Shown here in pieces: positions 1-6,879 of a stretch of DNA of 16,381 bases (the first letter of the stretch is position 1; the number at the start of each line of letters is the position of its first letter). The position numbers and the translations under genes were made by a program. A model generated the notes under the pieces. The model saw only the letters and a list, made by a program, of their open reading frames with translations, made no database searches and had not been told where the DNA came from. Origin of the DNA: SIG440 sp045580025 (GTDB lineage: Bacteria; Bacillota; Clostridia; Monoglobales; Monoglobaceae). Location of the stretch: the NCBI GenBank assembly GCA_045580025.1, contig JAZNNB010000031.1, positions 1 to 16,381 on the forward strand, in the 5' to 3' direction.

Positions 1-930
1 CACGCAAGCGAAAACAATATGCTCTCAAATCTGGATTTGGAACGGCTTTTGGCGGCAAATGATATGCGTGAGGCCCTAGCAATCCTTTCTGAAAAAGGTT
101 ATGATACAGTGAATTTTGAAAATACCGATGCGGTGCTTGAACATGAACGCAAAAAGCTTTGGAAACTCATTGGCGAGCTTGTTGACGATATATCGGTGTT
201 CGATATTTTTCTTTATGAAAATGATTTTCATAACCTGAAAGCAGCTGTAAAATCGGTGATTACAAAGGATGATTGCGGAAATATTTTTGTGCCCTATGGC
301 ACAGTTCATGCTGAAACTATTGTGAAAGCGGTTGAAAACCGTGAGTTTGGGGAACTTCCTGATTTTTTGAGGGGTGTTGCTGAAAAAGCCCTTAAGGCTT
401 TGCTTGAAACAGGTGATGGTGGACTTTGTGATATTATTATTGACAAGGCTTACCTTGAAATGCTTCTTGGGTGCGGCGAAAAATCGGATATTAGTCTTAT
501 TAAAGATTATGCAGAAACAACGGTTGCTCTTTCTGATATAAAGATTGCTGCTCGTGGCTCTATCTTAGGCAAGAATGCGGAGTTTTTCAGACGAAGTCTT
601 GCTGTATGTAAAACTCTTGATGTTGAAGAAATTGCAAGCTTTGCATCAAAAGGTTTTGAGGATTTTATGGAATATCTTAAAGGCACTGATTACAAAGAGG
701 CGGCAGATGTTTTGACAAAATCTTACACCGCATTTGAAAAGTGGTGTGACGACCGCATTATGCGGGAGGCAAAAAAAGAAAAAAATAATCAGTTTACCCT
801 TGCACCTATTTTTGCTCATATTATTGCGAAAGAAAGCGAGTTTAAAATGGTGGGGCTTATTCTTACTGCGAAACAGAACGAGCTAAACGGGGATGTTATA
901 AGAGAAAGGTTGAGGGAGCTTTATGTATAA
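1..930 (+). CDS. atpC: V-type ATP synthase subunit C, 5' partial
   Basis: Subunit C (NtpC; V-ATPase d-subunit family) is the socket that couples the central D-F shaft to the membrane c-ring in A/V-type rotary ATPases. It is a soluble, nearly all-helical protein. The reading frame is open to the window edge. The six codons before the first ATG (position 19) read HASENN and run into LSNLDLERLLAANDM, which resembles the usual family N-terminus (xARxRxxExxLLSxxDLExLL). The ATG at 19 is therefore internal and a short N-terminal piece is missing. The family is usually about 330-350 residues; 309 codons are visible. There are no catalytic motifs, as expected. Its stop overlaps the start of the next gene by 8 bases, which implies translational coupling in the operon. 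Identity rests on the N-terminal pattern plus its position before F-A-B-D. Confidence 0.88.
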   Translation, partial: HASENNMLSNLDLERLLAANDMREALAILSEKGYDTVNFENTDAVLEHERKKLWKLIGELVDDISVFDIFLYENDFHNLKAAVKSVITKDDCGNIFVPYGTVHAETIVKAVENREFGELPDFLRGVAEKALKALLETGDGGLCDIIIDKAYLEMLLGCGEKSDISLIKDYAETTVALSDIKIAARGSILGKNAEFFRRSLAVCKTLDVEEIASFASKGFEDFMEYLKGTDYKEAADVLTKSYTAFEKWCDDRIMREAKKEKNNQFTLAPIFAHIIAKESEFKMVGLILTAKQNELNGDVIRERLRELYV

Positions 931-1255
931 AGGTATTGCGGTTATTGGCGACCGTGACAGCATATACGGTTTTGCCTCAATCGGGTTTAATATATTTCCG
1001 GTAAGTAATGTGGAAGACGGTATAAAAACCTTTAAAAATCTTTGTAAGGGTGAGTATGCTGTTATCTATGTTACTGAAGCTTTTGCTGCGGAAATAGAAG
1101 AAGAAATAGAAAAAGTTTCTGAAAATTTATATCCGGCGATAATTCTAATCCCAGGTGTTCATGGCAATACGGGAAAAGGCGTGCTGTCTGTGCGCAAATC
1201 GGTTGAAAAAGCTGTTGGCTCGGATATACTTTTCAGTGGTGGAACACAGGACTAA
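923..1255 (+). CDS. atpF: V-type ATP synthase subunit F
   Basis: Subunit F (NtpG in Enterococcus naming) binds subunit D in the central rotor stalk. The 110-residue length fits the family (about 100-110). The N-terminus IAVIGDRDSIYGFASIG is the typical Rossmann-like start, followed by a predicted beta-strand (YAVIYVTEAFA), a helix rich in Glu, and the strand YPAIILIPG. The ATG lies inside the last codons of atpC (8-base overlap), so translation is probably coupled. No Walker motif is present or expected. The gene ends 53 bases before the start of subunit A, the widest gap within this operon, and a small hairpin sits in that gap. Confidence 0.93.
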   Translation: MYKGIAVIGDRDSIYGFASIGFNIFPVSNVEDGIKTFKNLCKGEYAVIYVTEAFAAEIEEEIEKVSENLYPAIILIPGVHGNTGKGVLSVRKSVEKAVGSDILFSGGTQD

Positions 1256-1256
1256 T

Positions 1257-1275
1257 ACAAAGCGTGATGCTTTGT
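1257..1275 (+). promoter_or_regulatory. Small intercistronic hairpin between atpF and atpA
   Basis: ACAAAGC (1257-1263) and GCTTTGT (1269-1275) form a perfect 7-bp stem with a 5-base GTGAT loop. No T tract follows, so it is not a terminator. It lies immediately after the atpF stop and 33 bases before the atpA start. In the mRNA it could act as a processing or stability element, or affect translation of atpA. The structure is seen; the role is inference. Confidence 0.4.
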
Positions 1276-1308
1276 GCATTTCAGCTTAAAAAAGAAAGTG
1301 GTGTGTAT

Positions 1309-3078
1309 ATGAGTATCGGAAAAATCAAAAAGGTCGCAGGACCTCTTGTAATAGCCGAAAATATGCGTGATGCCAATATGTTTGACGTGGTTCGTGTTAG
1401 CAACCAGCGTCTTATTGGTGAAATTATTGAAATTCATGGTGACCTTGCATCAGTTCAGGTTTATGAAGAAACCTCGGGACTTGGTCCGGGTGAGCCTGTG
1501 GAATCAACGGGAAGTCCGTTGAGTGTTGAACTGGGTCCCGGTCTTATTGGGGGTATTTTTGACGGAATTCAAAGACCTCTTGAAACAATTATGGAGATAT
1601 CGGGCAACAATCTTCAGCGTGGTGTTGAGGTTGCATCCCTTGACCGTGAAAAGAAATGGAGCTTCGTCCCTGTTAAAGCTGTCGGTGACAGCGTTATGGG
1701 TGGCGACATTATTGGAACAGTTCAGGAAACGGATGTTGTTACTCAAAAGATTATGGTGCCCAATGGCACTCAAGGAAAAATTGTCAGCATAACCGAGGGA
1801 AGCTTTACCGTTACAGAAACAGTAGCAGAAATCGAAAAGGCTGATGGTACAAGAGAAAACATTTCCCTTATGCAAAAATGGCCCGTAAGAAAAGAAAGAC
1901 CATATAAGAAAAAGCTCCCACCCGAAATGCCTCTTGTTACCGGTCAGAGAGTTATTGATACACTTTTTCCCATAGCAAAGGGTGGTGTTGCATCTGTCCC
2001 CGGTCCTTTCGGTAGCGGAAAGACGGTTGTTCAGCACCAACTGGCAAAGTGGGCAGAGGCTGATATTGTGGTTTATATCGGTTGTGGCGAACGTGGAAAC
2101 GAAATGACAGACGTTTTAAATGAGTTCCCTGAACTTATTGACCCCAAAACTGGCAAGTCTTTGATGGAAAGAACCGTCCTTATTGCAAACACGTCTGATA
2201 TGCCTGTTGCGGCTCGTGAAGCATCAATTTATACAGGTATCACTATTGCGGAATATTTCAGGGATATGGGATATTCGGTTGCACTTATGGCCGACTCTAC
2301 ATCACGTTGGGCAGAGGCTCTTCGTGAAATGTCAGGACGTCTTGAAGAAATGCCCGGTGAAGAAGGTTATCCTGCATATCTTGGCAGCCGTCTTGCTCAG
2401 TTCTATGAACGTGCAGGCAGAATTATTGCAACAGGCAGCGAAGACCGTGAAGGCTCACTTTCTGTTATCGGTGCGGTTTCGCCCCCTGGCGGTGATATTT
2501 CAGAGCCGGTTGCTCAGGCGACTCTTCGAATTGTAAAGGTGTTCTGGGGACTTGATTCATCTCTTGCGTATAAGCGTCACTTCCCTGCAATCAACTGGCT
2601 CACCAGTTATTCACTTTATGTTGATACTATGGCGAAATGGTTCAACGATGCATCAGGCGGTGACTGGACAGAACTTCGTACAAGAATTATGAAAATTCTT
2701 CAAAACGAGGCAGAACTTGAAGAAATTGTAAAGCTGGTTGGTATGGATGCGCTTTCTGCTCCTGACCGTCTTGTTCTTGAAACAGCACGTTCTGTTCGTG
2801 AAGACTATCTTCATCAGGATGCTTTCCATGAGGTTGACACTTATACATCCATTGAAAAGCAGTACCTTATGATGAAGCTTATCCTTAAATATTATGATCA
2901 ATCAGCAGAGGCACTTTCAAAGGGTGCGGACATTGAAAGCCTTGTAAATATGGAAGTAAGAGAAAGAATAGGCAGATACAAATATACACCGGTTGATAAA
3001 ATAAATGATGAATATAACAATATCTCAGCAGAACTTAAAAACGAGATAAATAAAGTTATGGCAGGGAGGGAAAGCTGA
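1309..3078 (+). CDS. atpA: V-type ATP synthase catalytic subunit A
   Basis: This is the catalytic nucleotide-binding subunit (NtpA) of the A3B3 head, hydrolysing or making ATP in exchange for H+ or Na+ movement. From the ATG at 1309 it has 589 residues, normal for the family. Order: N-terminal beta-barrel (MSIGKIKKVAGPLVIA, about 1-75), the A-specific bulge domain (about 110-190), the P-loop domain with GPFGSGKT at 232-239 (Lys238, Thr239), the catalytic Glu261 in GCGERGNE, then the helical C-terminal domain. An in-frame GTG at 1264 would add 15 residues that match nothing in the family, and it lies in the loop of the intercistronic hairpin, so it was rejected. The ribosome binding site before 1309 (AAAGTGGTG) is weak. 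The TGA stop overlaps the atpB ATG (TGATG). The sequence looks fully active; which ion is pumped cannot be told from here. Confidence 0.98.
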   Translation: MSIGKIKKVAGPLVIAENMRDANMFDVVRVSNQRLIGEIIEIHGDLASVQVYEETSGLGPGEPVESTGSPLSVELGPGLIGGIFDGIQRPLETIMEISGNNLQRGVEVASLDREKKWSFVPVKAVGDSVMGGDIIGTVQETDVVTQKIMVPNGTQGKIVSITEGSFTVTETVAEIEKADGTRENISLMQKWPVRKERPYKKKLPPEMPLVTGQRVIDTLFPIAKGGVASVPGPFGSGKTVVQHQLAKWAEADIVVYIGCGERGNEMTDVLNEFPELIDPKTGKSLMERTVLIANTSDMPVAAREASIYTGITIAEYFRDMGYSVALMADSTSRWAEALREMSGRLEEMPGEEGYPAYLGSRLAQFYERAGRIIATGSEDREGSLSVIGAVSPPGGDISEPVAQATLRIVKVFWGLDSSLAYKRHFPAINWLTSYSLYVDTMAKWFNDASGGDWTELRTRIMKILQNEAELEEIVKLVGMDALSAPDRLVLETARSVREDYLHQDAFHEVDTYTSIEKQYLMMKLILKYYDQSAEALSKGADIESLVNMEVRERIGRYKYTPVDKINDEYNNISAELKNEINKVMAGRES

Positions 3079-4448
3079 TGCCAAAGGAATACAGAACTAT
3101 TGAAGAAGTTGCAGGACCTTTGATGCTGGTTCGTGATGTTACTGATGTAAATTACAACGAGCTTGGTGAAATCGAGCTTGCAAATGGCGAGAAACGTCGC
3201 TGCAAGGTGCTTGAAATCGATGGCGGAAATGCTTTGGTGCAGCTTTTTGAATCCTCAACTGGTATAAACCTTTCAAACAGCAAGGTTAGATTTCTTGGTC
3301 GTTCTATGGAACTTGGTGTTTCAGAGGATATGCTGAGCCGTGTATTTGATGGTCTTGGACGTCCCATTGACGACGGTCCTGAAATTCTTCCTGAAAAAAG
3401 ACTGGATATAAATGGCCTGCCGATGAACCCTGCAGCAAGAAACTATCCTCAAGAGTTTATCCAGACAGGTGTTTCGGCTATTGATGGACTTAATACTTTG
3501 GTAAGAGGTCAGAAACTTCCGATATTTTCAGCCAGCGGTCTTCCTCATGCAAATCTTGCGGCACAGATTGCAAGGCAGGCTCAGGTGAGAGGAACAACCG
3601 ATCCTTTTGTTGTTGTTTTTGCGGCTATTGGTATAACCTTTGAAGAGTCTGAATTCTTCATCAACAGCTTCAAGGAAACTGGTGCAATCGACAGAACAGT
3701 TATGTTTGTAAACCTTGCAAATGACCCGGCTGTTGAACGTATTGCAACACCTCGTATGGCGCTCACCGCTGCTGAATATCTGGCATTTGAAAAGGGTATG
3801 CACGTCCTTGTTATTCTTACCGACATTACTAACTATGCGGATGCTCTTCGTGAGGTTTCGGCTGCACGAAAAGAGGTTCCAGGACGTCGTGGTTATCCCG
3901 GATATATGTATACTGACCTTGCGACACTTTATGAAAGAGCAGGCAGACAAAAGGGCAAGAACGGAAGTATCACAATGATACCTATTCTCACTATGCCTGA
4001 AGATGACAAAACACATCCAATCCCTGACCTTACAGGATACATCACAGAGGGACAGATAATCCTCAGCCGTGATTTGTACCGTAAAAATGTTATGCCGCCT
4101 ATTGATGTCTTGCCGTCACTTTCACGTCTTAAGGATAAGGGTATTGGTGAGGGCAAAACCCGTGCTGACCACGCAAACACAATGAATCAGCTGTTTGCGG
4201 CTTATGCCAGAGGCAAGGATGCACGTGAACTTATGATAATCCTTGGTGAAGCGGCACTTACTGATATGGATAAGATTTATGCGAAGTTTGCCGACAGGTT
4301 TGAAGAAGAATATGTTTCTCAGGGTTACGACAAAAACAGAAGCATTGAAGAAACTCTTGAGCTTGGTTGGAAATTGCTCTCGATTCTTCCGAAGAGCGAA
4401 CTTAAGCGTATCAAGGACGAATTTATTGAAAAATATTATGTTGAATAA
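3078..4448 (+). CDS. atpB: V-type ATP synthase regulatory subunit B
   Basis: Subunit B (NtpB) alternates with A in the hexameric head and supplies the arginine finger to the catalytic site. The length of 456 residues is typical. The N-terminal barrel starts with YRTIEEVAGPLMLVRDV. In place of a true P-loop it has the degenerate SASGLPHANLAAQ, which is normal for B subunits and means it does not hydrolyse ATP. The late motif PPIDVLPSLSRL contains Arg350, the expected arginine finger. A strong ribosome binding site (GCAGGGAGGG, 3061-3070) precedes the ATG, which overlaps the atpA stop by one base. Coupled translation would help keep A and B equimolar. Confidence 0.98.
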   Translation: MPKEYRTIEEVAGPLMLVRDVTDVNYNELGEIELANGEKRRCKVLEIDGGNALVQLFESSTGINLSNSKVRFLGRSMELGVSEDMLSRVFDGLGRPIDDGPEILPEKRLDINGLPMNPAARNYPQEFIQTGVSAIDGLNTLVRGQKLPIFSASGLPHANLAAQIARQAQVRGTTDPFVVVFAAIGITFEESEFFINSFKETGAIDRTVMFVNLANDPAVERIATPRMALTAAEYLAFEKGMHVLVILTDITNYADALREVSAARKEVPGRRGYPGYMYTDLATLYERAGRQKGKNGSITMIPILTMPEDDKTHPIPDLTGYITEGQIILSRDLYRKNVMPPIDVLPSLSRLKDKGIGEGKTRADHANTMNQLFAAYARGKDARELMIILGEAALTDMDKIYAKFADRFEEEYVSQGYDKNRSIEETLELGWKLLSILPKSELKRIKDEFIEKYYVE

Positions 4449-4462
4449 AGGGGGTGCAAGGC

Positions 4463-5128
4463 TTGGCATCCACACATGTTAATCCAACCCGAATGGAGCT
4501 TACCAGACTTAAAAAAAAGCTGGTAACTGCAAAACGTGGTCATAAGCTACTGAAAGACAAACGTGATGAGCTTATGCGAAGGTTTCTGGAACTTGTAAAA
4601 GAAAATATGGAGCTCCGCAAGACTGTGGAAAAGGGGCTGGAGGAGGCAAATGAAAATTTTGTTCTCGCAAAGGCTATAATGCGCGAAGAAACGCTTAACA
4701 CAGCGCTTCTTGCACCCCTTCAGTCTATTTCGGTTGATGTAAAAACAAACAACGTTATGAGTGTTGAAATCCCGTCCTTTGATTACAAAACAAGAACACC
4801 GGATGAAAATGGTATGTACTCATACGGATTTGCCTTTACTTCGAGTGACCTTGATTATGCAGTAAAATCACTGTCGGATATTTTTCCTCAAATGCTAAAA
4901 CTCGCAGAGGTTGAGAAATCTTGTCAGCTTATGGCGGCGGAAATCGAAAAAACCAGACGCCGCGTTAATGCTCTTGAACACGTTATGATTCCTGAAACGG
5001 AAGAAAGCATCAAATATATAACAATGAAACTTGACGAAAACGAAAGAAGCACTCAGGTGCGTCTTATGAAAGTCAAGGATATGATGATAAAGGAAGCTAT
5101 TGAAGCAAAACGTAGTGTATCTCAATGA
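4463..5128 (+). CDS. atpD: V-type ATP synthase subunit D, TTG start
   Basis: Subunit D (NtpD) is the long coiled-coil central shaft, the gamma-like rotor of the A/V-ATPase. The signature VNPTRMELTRLKKKL followed by GHKLLKDKRDEL is diagnostic, and a second long helix closes the C-terminus (about residues 150-215). The start needs a decision. A GTG at 4454 is in frame but lies inside the AAAGGGGG ribosome binding site (4447-4454), whereas TTG at 4463 follows that site by 8 bases and gives MASTHVNPTR, the usual family N-terminus. I therefore call TTG at 4463, giving 221 residues. It starts 14 bases after atpB and is the last gene of the operon; a hairpin follows at 5167. Confidence 0.95.
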   Translation: MASTHVNPTRMELTRLKKKLVTAKRGHKLLKDKRDELMRRFLELVKENMELRKTVEKGLEEANENFVLAKAIMREETLNTALLAPLQSISVDVKTNNVMSVEIPSFDYKTRTPDENGMYSYGFAFTSSDLDYAVKSLSDIFPQMLKLAEVEKSCQLMAAEIEKTRRRVNALEHVMIPETEESIKYITMKLDENERSTQVRLMKVKDMMIKEAIEAKRSVSQ

Positions 5129-5166
5129 CGTTTGTGGTAGATATTAAATTATATGTGGCAGTTGAT

Positions 5167-5194
5167 GGCGGTTGGTTGTTTGTAACTGACCGCC
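5167..5194 (+). terminator. Hairpin downstream of atpD, possible operon end
   Basis: A 12-bp stem (GGCGGTTGGTTG / TAACTGACCGCC, with three G-T pairs) has a 4-base TTTG loop. It is followed by AAAAAACTTTTT rather than an immediate T run, so it is a poor canonical intrinsic terminator. It may terminate weakly or protect the 3' end of the ATPase mRNA. It lies 38 bases past the atpD stop and 33 bases before the tRNA promoter. Confidence 0.5.
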
Positions 5195-5227
5195 AAAAAA
5201 CTTTTTGAAAAAATATTAAAAAAAGTA

Positions 5228-5256
5228 TTGACAAACCAAGGAAAAAAGTATATACT
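5228..5256 (+). promoter_or_regulatory. Strong sigma-A promoter for tRNA-Lys
   Basis: TTGACA (5228-5233), a 17-base spacer, then TATACT (5251-5256): consensus -35 and a 5/6 -10 at ideal spacing. The predicted start near 5263 is about 18 bases before the mature tRNA 5' end, as expected for a short trimmed leader. Confidence 0.88.
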
Positions 5257-5280
5257 ATTAAACGTTGTGAGAAACAATAT

Positions 5281-5356
5281 GCACCTTTAGCTCAGTTGGT
5301 AGAGCACCTGACTCTTAATCAGGGTGTCCACGGTTCGAGCCCGTGAAGGTGTACCA
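5281..5356 (+). tRNA. tRNA-Lys (anticodon CTT)
   Basis: A 76-base cloverleaf. The acceptor stem GCACCTT pairs with AAGGTGT (first pair G-T), followed by discriminator A and an encoded CCA. The D arm contains AGCTCAGTTGGTAGAGC. The anticodon stem CCTGA/TCAGG holds the loop CTCTTAA, giving anticodon CTT, which reads AAG. The T arm is CACGG TTCGAGC CCGTG. Single-gene transcription unit with its own promoter and terminator. The lysine tRNA for AAA is not in this window. Confidence 0.97.
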
Positions 5357-5358
5357 AA

Positions 5359-5390
5359 ACGACTTGCAAAAGCAAGTCGTATTTTGTTTT
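5359..5390 (+). terminator. Intrinsic terminator of tRNA-Lys
   Basis: Perfect 9-bp stem ACGACTTGC / GCAAGTCGT around an AAAA loop, followed by ATTTTGTTTT. It starts 3 bases after the CCA end. Confidence 0.93.
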
Positions 5391-5400
5391 ATGAAAATTA

Positions 5401-5457
5401 AAAATAAAAAAGGGCGCTATCTCGATTTGCGAAAATACGCTTAAAGAGATATGCCCT
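5401..5457 (-). terminator. Intrinsic terminator of the cysteine-rich membrane protein gene
   Basis: Read on the minus strand, AGGGCATATCTC pairs with GAGATAGCGCCCT (outer AGGGC/GCCCT and inner TATCTC/GAGATA around a small internal bulge), with a further short GCG/CGC stem inside. A T-rich tail (TTTTTTATTTTT) follows immediately. It begins 7 bases past the stop of the minus-strand gene, which supports that gene being real. Confidence 0.85.
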
Positions 5458-5464
5458 GATTTAT

Positions 5465-5863
5465 TTAATTGCAGTTAAATCTGCAAGCGATAAGGCAGGT
5501 TGCACTTGTTATCAAAAGAGAAAAGAAGAACAAGAGTGCTCCTGTTATTATTGTTCCCAAGATACTTGTTGCAGCAAAGGTTATACCGAGAAGAATAACG
5601 GATGTCAGTATTGTACCAAGAATTCCTGCAAAAAACGCCTTCAGGTTTTTGCAACAGCAAGATGCTTCACGAGACTCAGAAACGGGAGTCACGAGAGTTA
5701 GACCAAGAAAACCTACTGCAATACCAAACAATACCCACAAAAATGCGGGTGTGAGTGTTATAATTCCAGTAAAGCTTAAAATTGCTGCGATTACACCGAT
5801 AATAATACTTGCGATAACAGATTTGCCTATGCAGTTAAACTCACAGTTGCAAGTTATAATCAT
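5465..5863 (-). CDS. Small four-helix membrane protein with three cysteine clusters, unknown function
   Basis: I do not recognise a named family. The protein has 132 residues and four hydrophobic segments, at about 14-34, 38-59, 76-97 and 100-122. It has nine cysteines in three groups: C5/C7/C11 at the N-terminus, C69-C70-C71 in the central loop, and C123/C127/C131 at the C-terminus. With four helices, all three groups would face the same side of the membrane, which suggests joint metal binding, disulfides or acylation (inference). The ATG at 5863 follows GGAGG by 8 bases; an in-frame GTG 15 bases upstream overlaps that ribosome binding site and was rejected. A T-tailed terminator follows the stop. 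The opposite strand is also open here but lacks these supports. It stands alone between the tRNA and the esterase cluster, so neighbours give no clue to its function. Confidence 0.8.
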   Translation of the reverse strand: MIITCNCEFNCIGKSVIASIIIGVIAAILSFTGIITLTPAFLWVLFGIAVGFLGLTLVTPVSESREASCCCKNLKAFFAGILGTILTSVILLGITFAATSILGTIITGALLFFFSLLITSATCLIACRFNCN

Positions 5864-5909
5864 ATATTTCACCTCCACTTTATAATATGCGTCTTTGGCT
5901 TTTGAAGTG

Positions 5910-5915
5910 ATTATA
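5910..5915 (-). promoter_or_regulatory. Possible -10 element for the cysteine-rich membrane protein gene
   Basis: A perfect TATAAT on the minus strand lies about 45 bases upstream of the ATG. I see no convincing -35 at 16-18 bases, only A/T-rich sequence (CATTTT at 17), so this is tentative. Confidence 0.35.
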
Positions 5916-5967
5916 AAGCGAAAAAATGTTGAAAAATGAAAAAATGATATTATATTGACAAGGAAAG

Positions 5968-5996
5968 TTGTTTCTGTATTGATTTAATGATATAAT
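5968..5996 (+). promoter_or_regulatory. Promoter of the esterase/mutarotase cluster
   Basis: TTGTTT (5968-5973), a 17-base spacer, then TATAAT (5991-5996) with an extended -10 (TGATATAAT). A second option in the same stretch uses the consensus TTGACA at 5955-5960 with the weaker TATTGA (5977-5982) at 16 bases. The first has the better -10. The predicted start near 6003 leaves a leader of about 55 bases. Confidence 0.7.
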
Positions 5997-6057
5997 TGTG
6001 ATATACTTACATTGTTATTAAAGATAATGTTTTTTGCTGTGAGGAGTGATTTGTTTT

Positions 6058-6867
6058 ATGTTATATGAAAAAGTTTATTTTGATGAAAAAGATCCAGATG
6101 CATTTCTTGAAGTCTTTGTTTCAGAATTGCCAAAGGATTTCGTGAGAAAAGCGATGCTGATTATTCCGGGCGGTGCTTATATGGGTACTTGTGGTGACCG
6201 TGAGGGTGAGCCTATTGCACTTGCTTTTCTTCCAAAAGGTTACAATGCTTTTGTACTTAATTATTCTACTGGAGAAGGCATTTCCTTTCCCAAACATCTC
6301 ATTCAGGCATCAAAGGCGGTTAAATACATACGAGACAATGCGAAACGTTTAAATGTTGACCCTGAGAAAGTGATTGTTTCAGGTTTTTCGGCAGGAGGTC
6401 ATCTTGCAGCGTGTCTTGGAACTATGTGGGATAAAAAAGAAATTTATGATGAAATTGATATGCCGTTTGGCTACAACAAGCCTGATGGAATGATGCTTAT
6501 ATATCCTGTTATTTCAGCGAAACATCACGTTCTTTCGTTCAAATGGTTGTTTGGTGGACAGGTGCCTGATGAAGATATGAAATATCAGGGAAGTCCAGAA
6601 AATTTCATCAGTGAAAATTCGAGCCCTGCTTATATTATGCATACCTCAAATGACCAGATTGTAGATGTCAAGAATTCTCTTGCTCTGGCGGACGCTTTGG
6701 CAACAAAAGGAATAGAGTTTGAAATGCATATTTTTCCTGATGGACCCCACGGTGTGGCACTTGGAAATGAAATTACCAAATGCGGAAACGAAAAGTGGTG
6801 TAACAGTGCTATTGCAACATGGGTTGACAGTGCTGCGGTTTGGGCAGAAAATCTTTTTGTAGAATAG
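6058..6867 (+). CDS. Alpha/beta hydrolase, probable carbohydrate acyl esterase
   Basis: A 269-residue cytoplasmic protein of the alpha/beta hydrolase fold, closest in motif pattern to the Aes/acetyl-xylan-esterase-like group. The oxyanion region is IIPGGAYMGT (about 35-44). The nucleophile elbow GFSAGGH has Ser111, the acid is probably Asp199 in TSNDQIVD, and the base is His231 in FPDGPHG; order and spacing are right for an active enzyme. No signal peptide is seen, so it acts inside the cell. The ATG at 6058 lies 11 bases after GAGGAG (6041-6046); a GTG at 6046 overlaps that site and was rejected. The next gene begins 12 bases after its stop. Neighbours (an SGNH hydrolase and a mutarotase-fold protein) point to removal of acyl groups from an imported sugar. 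The exact substrate cannot be read from the sequence. Confidence 0.85.
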   Translation: MLYEKVYFDEKDPDAFLEVFVSELPKDFVRKAMLIIPGGAYMGTCGDREGEPIALAFLPKGYNAFVLNYSTGEGISFPKHLIQASKAVKYIRDNAKRLNVDPEKVIVSGFSAGGHLAACLGTMWDKKEIYDEIDMPFGYNKPDGMMLIYPVISAKHHVLSFKWLFGGQVPDEDMKYQGSPENFISENSSPAYIMHTSNDQIVDVKNSLALADALATKGIEFEMHIFPDGPHGVALGNEITKCGNEKWCNSAIATWVDSAAVWAENLFVE

Positions 6868-6879
6868 GGGAGACTGAGT

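Noticed and set aside
19..21. ATG as the start of V-ATPase subunit C
   Set aside because: The frame is open to the window edge and the preceding codons continue the family N-terminus, so the gene is cut by the edge.
1264..1308. GTG start giving a 604-residue subunit A
   Set aside because: The 15 extra residues match nothing in the family and the GTG lies in a hairpin loop; MSIGKIKKVAGPLVIA from 1309 is the typical start.
1504..2040. Long antisense open frame inside atpA
   Set aside because: It mirrors a strongly conserved gene in another frame and its product is low-complexity and unlike a folded protein.
3528..4016. Long antisense open frame inside atpB
   Set aside because: It is a shadow of the conserved B subunit, with no ribosome binding site and Cys/Ser-rich composition typical of antisense frames.
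5469..5885. Open frame of 138 codons on the + strand
   Set aside because: It is antisense to the cysteine-rich membrane protein gene, which has a GGAGG site, hydrophobic periodicity and a T-tailed terminator; the + frame is basic, lacks family features and has no comparable signals.
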